Source of the DNA: DAINPP01 sp036743375
GTDB taxonomy: Bacteria > Thermotogota > Thermotogae > MWEM01
Reading direction: 5' to 3'
Length of the DNA stretch: 11,750 bases
NCBI GenBank assembly: GCA_036743375.1
Contig: DAINPP010000072.1
Location: 1 to 11,750 of the forward strand
In this document: positions 8,347-11,750 of the stretch, in pieces
Layout of the letters: each line of letters opens with the position of its first letter
How positions within the stretch are numbered: position 1 is the first letter of the stretch
The notes under the pieces: model-generated
Databases searched by the model: none
What the model was told of the DNA's origin: nothing
The model's input: only the letters and a program-made list of their open reading frames with translations
Made by a program: the position numbers and the translations under genes

Positions 8347-8360
8347 TTGATAAATATCAG
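8347..8360. promoter_or_regulatory. Possible FNR/CRP-type box
   Basis: TTGAT-AAAT-ATCAG matches the FNR consensus TTGAT-N4-ATCAA at 9 of 10 defined positions. It lies about 330 bp upstream of the nearest promoter on the plus strand, so position argues against a direct role, and a match in AT-rich DNA can arise by chance. Confidence 0.2.
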
Positions 8361-8433
8361 CCACATGAAAAGCACTCAGACTATGCTGAATAGTATCGCC
8401 CCAAACATCCCTTTATATCTGTTGATCCAATAG

Positions 8434-8466
8434 ATATTTTTTTATCGATAACTGATAAAAAAATAT
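8434..8466. repeat. Perfect 13-bp AT-rich inverted repeat
   Basis: ATATTTTTTTATC (8434-8446) and GATAAAAAAATAT (8454-8466) are exact reverse complements around the 7-nt loop GATAACT. The T7 and A7 tracts mean it could act as a weak bidirectional terminator, a cruciform, or the end of a mobile element. It has no GC-rich stem, so intrinsic termination would be atypical. Confidence 0.65.
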
Positions 8467-8578
8467 TCTTATAAACGCATCCGCATTAACTTTTAAAAGA
8501 GCAATTCACCAGAAAAAGAAGGAATAACCCCCGGTTACATTGTGAATTATTTCTCTATCAGCAGAATTATATCACAGA

Positions 8579-8662
8579 TAATCTTTTTGTCAACTCATCT
8601 CATGAAAGCGTTTTTTGCGCACCATAAGGTGGACAATCCCGTAAATAAACGCAAAAAGATTA
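8579..8662. repeat. Spaced 11-bp inverted repeat upstream of the flavoprotein promoter
   Basis: TAATCTTTTTG (8579-8589) and CAAAAAGATTA (8652-8662) are perfect complements with 62 nt between. A second pair, TTTTTGCG (8612-8619) and CGCAAAAA (8650-8657), overlaps the same right arm, so the pairings are mutually exclusive. The A/T tracts make chance a real possibility. Confidence 0.35.
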
Positions 8663-8687
8663 AGCACAGAAGAGACTGTGCTATAAT
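8663..8687 (+). promoter_or_regulatory. Extended -10 promoter with overlapping inverted repeat
   Basis: TGC-TATAAT (8679-8687) is an extended -10 element 25 bp upstream of the ATG at 8713. The inverted repeat AGCACAG-N6-CTGTGCT (8663-8669 and 8676-8682) runs into the -10. A repressor dimer bound there would block polymerase, or the repeat may be incidental. No strong -35 is present. Confidence 0.55.
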
Positions 8688-8712
8688 TATCACACATTTC
8701 AGGAGGTTGTCC

Positions 8713-9486
8713 ATGAAGAAAATCCTCATATTGAACGGTAGTTTCAGAAAAGGGAATACGGATAAAACACTGGTCCCCGTGAGAGAAGCGTTATCTGAAA
8801 AAGAGACGGAAATCAGAGAATTCATGATCAGGGATCTGATCGACACCAGGTGCTATGGTTGCGCCCTTGCCATCACAAAGGGCAAGGAATTCTGTCCGAC
8901 CTATGAAACAGAAAAGGAGTTGCTGAGACAACTGGAGTGGTGCGATGCTTTAATCATAGCCTCTCCGGTATATAACGGACGCGAAACGTTCATCATCAAG
9001 GCGATGTTCGACAAGTTTGCTTTTCTGGTTCACCGTCCTCGTTTCTTCAACAAGAAGGCCATGGTTATCGTCACAAGGGGTAATATGTTCAGTGCCGCCA
9101 TAAAATACATCTCAAAGACACTGAGTCAATGGGGATTTCACGTTACGGTCAAATGTGGCGAACCGGAGCTTCCCGTCCTCAAGAATCATCTTGTTCCCAA
9201 AACCGTCCAAAAGATCAGAAACAAGACCAACCGATTCTATCACTCTCTTGATTCTGCCGGAAAAACACCCGGAATCGGTGATAAGCTATGGTTTGAAGTC
9301 TGGAAGTTAAATGCTGAAATGGGTGAAAAGGGTAATAAAACGGATTTTAATTACTGGAAAGAGAACGGATGGTTTGAATCCGATTATTATTACGACACAA
9401 GGATAAACCCGGTTAGCCGGCTGATTTCCTCTATCCTGAGACCTGTGATCAAGGGACAGATGAAAAAAACTTTCAAAGGATATTAA
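8713..9486 (+). CDS. FMN-dependent flavoprotein (NADPH-dependent FMN reductase / flavodoxin-like family)
   Basis: This 257-residue protein has a flavodoxin-like fold. The N-terminus KKILILNGSFRKGNTDK forms the first strand and the FMN-phosphate loop (8-18), and ASPVYNG (83-89) is the second flavin-contacting loop. Between them C47-YG-C50-ALA-ITKGKEF-C61 resembles the compact cysteine motif of iron-sulfur flavoproteins (CX2CX2CX4-7C), but the third cysteine is replaced by Ala53, so a normal [4Fe-4S] cluster is doubtful. A C-terminal extension of about 80 residues ends in a basic segment. The ATG at 8713 was chosen because AGGAGG (8701-8706) is 6 nt upstream; longer in-frame starts would include the promoter. 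Its stop directly abuts the ATG of the membrane-protein gene, so the two form an operon. The likely role is an NAD(P)H-linked reductase; the substrate is unknown. Confidence 0.88.
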   Translation: MKKILILNGSFRKGNTDKTLVPVREALSEKETEIREFMIRDLIDTRCYGCALAITKGKEFCPTYETEKELLRQLEWCDALIIASPVYNGRETFIIKAMFDKFAFLVHRPRFFNKKAMVIVTRGNMFSAAIKYISKTLSQWGFHVTVKCGEPELPVLKNHLVPKTVQKIRNKTNRFYHSLDSAGKTPGIGDKLWFEVWKLNAEMGEKGNKTDFNYWKENGWFESDYYYDTRINPVSRLISSILRPVIKGQMKKTFKGY

Positions 9487-10338
9487 ATGGAAAAATTTTT
9501 TCTGATCCTGCTGCTCATCGGGTTGCTGTGCAATCCGCTTTTTGCAGCCAATCCGGATACGGAAATTTCAACGGAGGATTACTATAATTATCTGAATTCT
9601 TTAAATAATGTCCAGAAGAGTCAAAATGACAGTGGAATTCCGATTCTTTACAGAAATCTTTTTAATTTTGACCGGATAGAAGAACAGATAAGGGTCATCT
9701 TTTCTCCCGAGAAGATCAACAAGGGTGAACTGCTGACAAAAATGAGAACAAACAGGCATGCCTCGCTTATCGTGTTTTTCATCGCATTGGGTGGGGTTGC
9801 CGTTCTTTTTTACGGCTATAAACTCCTCCCTGTGCTGATCATGCTTTTTGGGGCCTATCTTGGATCCGTTGCGACCTACAATATCGTTCAGCGCTTCTTC
9901 ACCGTTACCAATGCGGAACTAGCCCTTTTTGTCATACTCGGCACGGTAATCATGGCGATTGCCTCGCTCCTGTTGCGGAATATTTTCATCTTTCTTTTCG
10001 GGGCTGCTTTCGGACTCTTCATCTCGCAGGTTGTCCTGACCCTTTTCACCTTTGAAATCAGCAACACGTTGCTTTTCACCGTCTTTATAGCCATCCTGTT
10101 TGCCGTTTTCGTCCTACTCCTAAAGAAGTTCTTCATGATCTTTCTCACTGCTCTGACCGGAAGTGTCCTCGTTGTTTTTTCCGTACAGTATCTGTTACTG
10201 GAGGTCTTTACCTCACTCACTACTTCACATCAGTTCTTCAGGTATCTGTCTCTTGTCTTATTCCTCATCCTGCTGATCGTCGGCTCGTTCTTCCAGTTCA
10301 AGACAAGCCGAAAAACCGTCGACCTCTCCGATTCATGA
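9487..10338 (+). CDS. Membrane protein with signal peptide and about seven spans (DUF4203/TMEM198-like)
   Basis: This 283-residue protein starts with a cleavable signal peptide (about 1-20, LLCNPLFAA; C15 is not in a lipobox). Residues about 21-91 form an extracytoplasmic segment. About seven closely spaced hydrophobic segments follow from residue 92 to 265, and a short charged tail ends the protein. The pattern ALGGVAVLFYGYKLL followed by glycine-rich spans (FGAYLGS, FGAAFGLF) resembles DUF4203/TMEM198-like proteins, but this is from memory of the pattern and is not secure. The ATG immediately follows the TAA of the flavoprotein gene, with AAAGGA about 6 nt upstream, so translation is coupled. 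A role as membrane partner of the flavoprotein is inferred from linkage only. No terminator is visible after its stop. Confidence 0.82.
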   Translation: MEKFFLILLLIGLLCNPLFAANPDTEISTEDYYNYLNSLNNVQKSQNDSGIPILYRNLFNFDRIEEQIRVIFSPEKINKGELLTKMRTNRHASLIVFFIALGGVAVLFYGYKLLPVLIMLFGAYLGSVATYNIVQRFFTVTNAELALFVILGTVIMAIASLLLRNIFIFLFGAAFGLFISQVVLTLFTFEISNTLLFTVFIAILFAVFVLLLKKFFMIFLTALTGSVLVVFSVQYLLLEVFTSLTTSHQFFRYLSLVLFLILLIVGSFFQFKTSRKTVDLSDS

Positions 10339-10368
10339 TACCTTTACACTTAATCTCCCGCTTCCCCA

Positions 10369-10399
10369 TTGACTCTTACGTTATGTAATAGTCTATAAT
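10369..10399 (+). promoter_or_regulatory. MerR-type promoter with operator palindrome in a 19-bp spacer
   Basis: TTGACT (10369-10374) and TATAAT (10394-10399) are separated by 19 bp, the overlong spacer typical of promoters activated by MerR-family proteins. The imperfect palindrome GACTCTTAC-GTTAT-GTAATAGTC (10371-10393; 8 of 9 arm positions pair) fills the spacer. This is the arrangement and the GACTCT start seen for BmrR/Mta/TipA operators. The -10 is 33 bp before the regulator ATG, so autoregulation is expected. Confidence 0.85.
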
Positions 10400-10432
10400 C
10401 CTTTTTGTAGATGATCATCACAGGAGGAATTT

Positions 10433-11173
10433 ATGTACACCGTCAGTCAATTATCCGCCATTTCAGGCGTTTCGGTCCGAAGTATTCAGCATTATCACAG
10501 GATAGGTCTGTTTGAGCCCACCGTTATCGGGGAAAACGGATACAGATATTACGATGAGGATAAGATCTTTGAACTTCAGCAGATCCTCTTTTTCAAGGAA
10601 CTGGATTTTCCCTTGAGAGAAATAGGAAAGATTTTAAAGGATCCCGCTTTTTCTATCGAAACGTCCCTGAAAAAGCAGAGAGAATTACTCCTACTGAAGA
10701 TTGATCGGCTGAACGGTGTGGTTGATCTGATCGAAAAGACTATGGAAAACAGAAAGGGAGAAAACATCATGAACGATAGAGATTATTTTTCGGAAATAAA
10801 TGAAGAAAAGGTCAGGGCATATACGGAAAGGGCAAAAAAAGAATACGGGGAGACACTTGTGAATGAATCGATAATAAATGTCAAGAAAGAGTTCAACAAC
10901 GATTATACTCAGATGCAGCAGGTCTTTGAAGACTGGTTGAGAGAAGTGAAGGACGTCATGAGCAAAGGACCGGAATCAGTTGAGGTTCAAAGCCTGATAA
11001 ACGACTGGTACAAACATATCAACAGGCTATTTACCTGTGATATCCAGACATTCAGCGGTCTTGGATTTCTCTACAGAGACAATGAAGAATTTGCAGTGGC
11101 GTTCAGAAAGGTAGATGAGGAAATGCCGGAATTCATCTGTAAGGCCATCCAGTCTTTCTGTTCCGAGGTATAA
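10433..11173 (+). CDS. MerR-family regulator of the TipA/Mta type with TipAS ligand-binding domain
   Basis: This 246-residue protein has an N-terminal MerR winged helix-turn-helix (about 1-70; SAISGVSVRSIQHYHRIGLF, then GYRYYDEDKIFELQQI), a long coiled-coil dimerisation helix (about 76-107), and a C-terminal TipAS-type domain (about 118-246) that binds hydrophobic drugs or peptides in known members. TipAL of Streptomyces has nearly the same length (253). SD AGGAGG (10422-10427) is 5 nt upstream of the ATG. The promoter is of the MerR-activated type, so ligand-induced self-activation is likely. An internal SD and ATG at codon 113 could give the ligand-binding domain alone. The gene appears monocistronic, with a strong terminator 25 bp downstream; no efflux gene is linked, so targets other than itself are unknown. 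Confidence 0.93.
   Translation: MYTVSQLSAISGVSVRSIQHYHRIGLFEPTVIGENGYRYYDEDKIFELQQILFFKELDFPLREIGKILKDPAFSIETSLKKQRELLLLKIDRLNGVVDLIEKTMENRKGENIMNDRDYFSEINEEKVRAYTERAKKEYGETLVNESIINVKKEFNNDYTQMQQVFEDWLREVKDVMSKGPESVEVQSLINDWYKHINRLFTCDIQTFSGLGFLYRDNEEFAVAFRKVDEEMPEFICKAIQSFCSEV
10754..10771 (+). promoter_or_regulatory. Internal ribosome binding site and start for a TipAS-like short isoform
   Basis: Within the MerR gene AAGGGAG (10754-10760) is followed after 8 nt by an in-frame ATG (10769-10771), codon 113. It lies exactly between the dimerisation helix and the ligand-binding domain. The product would be 134 residues. Streptomyces tipA makes TipAS (about 144 residues) from an internal start near codon 110, so the position is strikingly alike. 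Use of this start here is inference. Confidence 0.55.
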
Positions 11174-11198
11174 AAACAAGTCAAAAATAAGACAGAGA

Positions 11199-11229
11199 GG
11201 GGCGAATGAACAGATTCGCCCCTTTTTTT
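11199..11229 (+). terminator. Rho-independent terminator of the MerR gene
   Basis: GGGGCGAAT (11199-11207) pairs perfectly with ATTCGCCCC (11214-11222) around the loop GAACAG and is followed by seven T. It lies 25 bp after the MerR stop. Confidence 0.95.
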
Positions 11230-11240
11230 GTCAAAACTTC

Positions 11241-11292
11241 ACTTTAATTGTACAAGAAGAGATGCATAATGATTGATTCGACAATTAAAAGT
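11241..11292. repeat. Imperfect inverted repeat upstream of the PAS-like gene
   Basis: ACTTTAATTGT (11241-11251) and ACAATTAAAAGT (11281-11292) are complements except for one unpaired base, with 29 nt between. The right arm overlaps the -35 of the following promoter, so a looped regulator could act here; chance in AT-rich DNA is also possible. Confidence 0.4.
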
Positions 11293-11313
11293 TACTATGG
11301 TATAATATTATAC
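11278..11313 (+). promoter_or_regulatory. Promoter of the PAS-like gene with palindromic -10
   Basis: TCGACA (11278-11283) and TATAAT (11301-11306) are 17 bp apart, with TG at 11298-11299 giving an extended -10. The -10 is the left half of a perfect 14-bp palindrome, GTATAATATTATAC (11300-11313), which could be a repressor site over the start of transcription. Confidence 0.7.
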
Positions 11314-11375
11314 AACAGTTCAATGTTTATTTTGAATGTTATTACAAAGGATAATCGTATTAAGGTGATGTGATG

Positions 11376-11711
11376 ATGAATACTCTTATAGAATATCTCG
11401 AAGAGGCCCCTTCCGGTTTTGGGTTGGGAAAGATGCTCAGAGATCCGATAAATAATATTACTGATTGCAGAATTTTATTTCTCAACAGAAAAATCAGGCA
11501 TTTTTTATCCGAACATAATATAGATCCCGAGGCAGAATTCCTGTCAAATATGTTTAGGAATGATTTTTCAGATATTCTTATATGGATTAACAAGGAGATT
11601 CAATCCGTGTTGAAAGAAAAGACCTCCGAGAGAGAGATCCATTCACCCGTTTTCAAAGGATGGTATAAAATACGCCTTGAATATCATGAACAGGATGGGG
11701 GTGTAAAATAG
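11376..11711 (+). CDS. Small PAS-like protein
   Basis: This protein of about 111 residues has the look of a single PAS sensor domain: EYLEEAPSGFGLGKMLRD, then DCRILFLNRKIRHFL, and near the end GWYKIRLEYHEQDGG, matching the strand that usually precedes the last strand of a PAS fold. The last PAS strand and the usual D-I-T-E linker are absent, and no output domain is present. Three starts are in frame (GTG 11370, ATG 11373, ATG 11376); AAGGTGA (11362-11368) favours 11376 or 11373. It has its own promoter and is followed by a new SD, so it may be the first gene of an operon whose next product (possibly a signalling enzyme) lies outside the window. Confidence 0.65.
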   Translation: MNTLIEYLEEAPSGFGLGKMLRDPINNITDCRILFLNRKIRHFLSEHNIDPEAEFLSNMFRNDFSDILIWINKEIQSVLKEKTSEREIHSPVFKGWYKIRLEYHEQDGGVK

Positions 11712-11740
11712 AGTGTGTAAAAAGCCATTCAGAAAAAACA

Positions 11741-11745
11741 AGGAG
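11741..11745 (+). promoter_or_regulatory. Ribosome binding site of a gene starting beyond the right edge
   Basis: AGGAG lies 30 nt after the PAS-like stop, with only a few bases left in the window. The only nearby start-like triplet (GTG 11747-11749) is too close to it, so the start codon is probably just outside. This implies an operon with the PAS-like gene. Confidence 0.5.
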
Positions 11746-11750
11746 AGTGA

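Larger units (their letters stand above)
8242..8712. other. 470-bp non-coding region with several inverted repeats
   Basis: No convincing gene fills this gap. An in-frame extension of the flavoprotein gene back to 8542 exists, but the promoter at 8679-8687 and the SD at 8701 lie inside it, so it is not coding. The stretch holds a two-stem element right after the peptidase stop, a near-FNR box, a long AT-rich inverted repeat, a spaced 11-bp inverted repeat and the flavoprotein promoter, each listed separately. It could be a 3' UTR plus regulatory region, a small RNA locus, or a decayed mobile element. Confidence 0.6.

Noticed and set aside
8542..8712. Longer N-terminus for the flavoprotein
   Set aside because: It would contain the TGCTATAAT promoter and the SD of the real start, and the flavodoxin fold begins at 8713.
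11692..11750. Frameshift at the G run joining the PAS-like frame to downstream sequence
   Set aside because: The alternative frame stays open to the edge but reads nothing like the expected PAS end, and a fresh SD follows, favouring a true stop.
1..11750. tRNA, rRNA, CRISPR, transposase, phage or toxin-antitoxin genes
   Set aside because: None of their signatures was seen when reading both strands.

Overview
The window looks like chromosomal DNA from an anaerobic bacterium, moderately AT-rich by eye. It has strong Shine-Dalgarno (SD) sequences (AGGAGG or GGAGG at nearly every start) and recognisable sigma-70-type promoters. An acyl-CoA dehydratase activase-like iron-sulfur protein, an iron-sulfur-flavoprotein relative, a lipoprotein and a secreted papain-like protease with a dockerin-like tail would fit a spirochaete, a clostridial Firmicute or a similar fermentative lineage. 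The sequence alone does not settle the phylum. No rRNA, tRNA, CRISPR array, transposase or phage gene was seen.

Region 1 (1-3881). A very large minus-strand gene, cut by the left edge, encodes two consecutive BadF/BcrA/HgdC-type ATPase modules followed by a DUF2229-type region. It is transcribed divergently from a Crp/Fnr-family regulator. The 90-bp gap between them holds a promoter with a perfect 12-bp palindrome between -35 and -10, a plausible operator for the regulator. A convergent minus-strand MFS transporter (3948-5330) follows, with a good TTGACA-17-TAGTAT promoter.

Region 2 (5331-8241). A two-gene operon encodes an unrecognised lipoprotein and a secreted C1A (papain-like) cysteine peptidase with a complete Gln/Cys/His/Asn catalytic set and a C-terminal dockerin-like calcium-binding tail. 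It is followed by a 470-bp non-coding stretch rich in inverted repeats, including a two-stem structure right after the peptidase stop and a perfect 13-bp AT-rich inverted repeat.

Region 3 (8663-10338). A second two-gene operon encodes an FMN-binding flavoprotein that keeps three of the four cysteines of an iron-sulfur-flavoprotein motif, and a multi-span membrane protein with a DUF4203/TMEM198-like look. The extended -10 promoter overlaps a 7-bp inverted repeat.

Region 4 (10339-11750). A monocistronic TipA/Mta-type MerR regulator has a textbook MerR promoter (19-bp spacer carrying a 23-bp imperfect palindrome), a perfect rho-independent terminator, and an internal SD plus ATG at codon 113. 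The internal start would produce a stand-alone ligand-binding domain, as in Streptomyces TipAL/TipAS. A short PAS-like protein, with its own promoter and palindromes, closes the window. An SD at the right edge announces a further gene.

The strongest leads are the TipA-like gene with its operator and internal start, the tandem activase/DUF2229 protein with its divergent Crp-type regulator, the lipoprotein/dockerin-peptidase pair, and the structured intergenic region.
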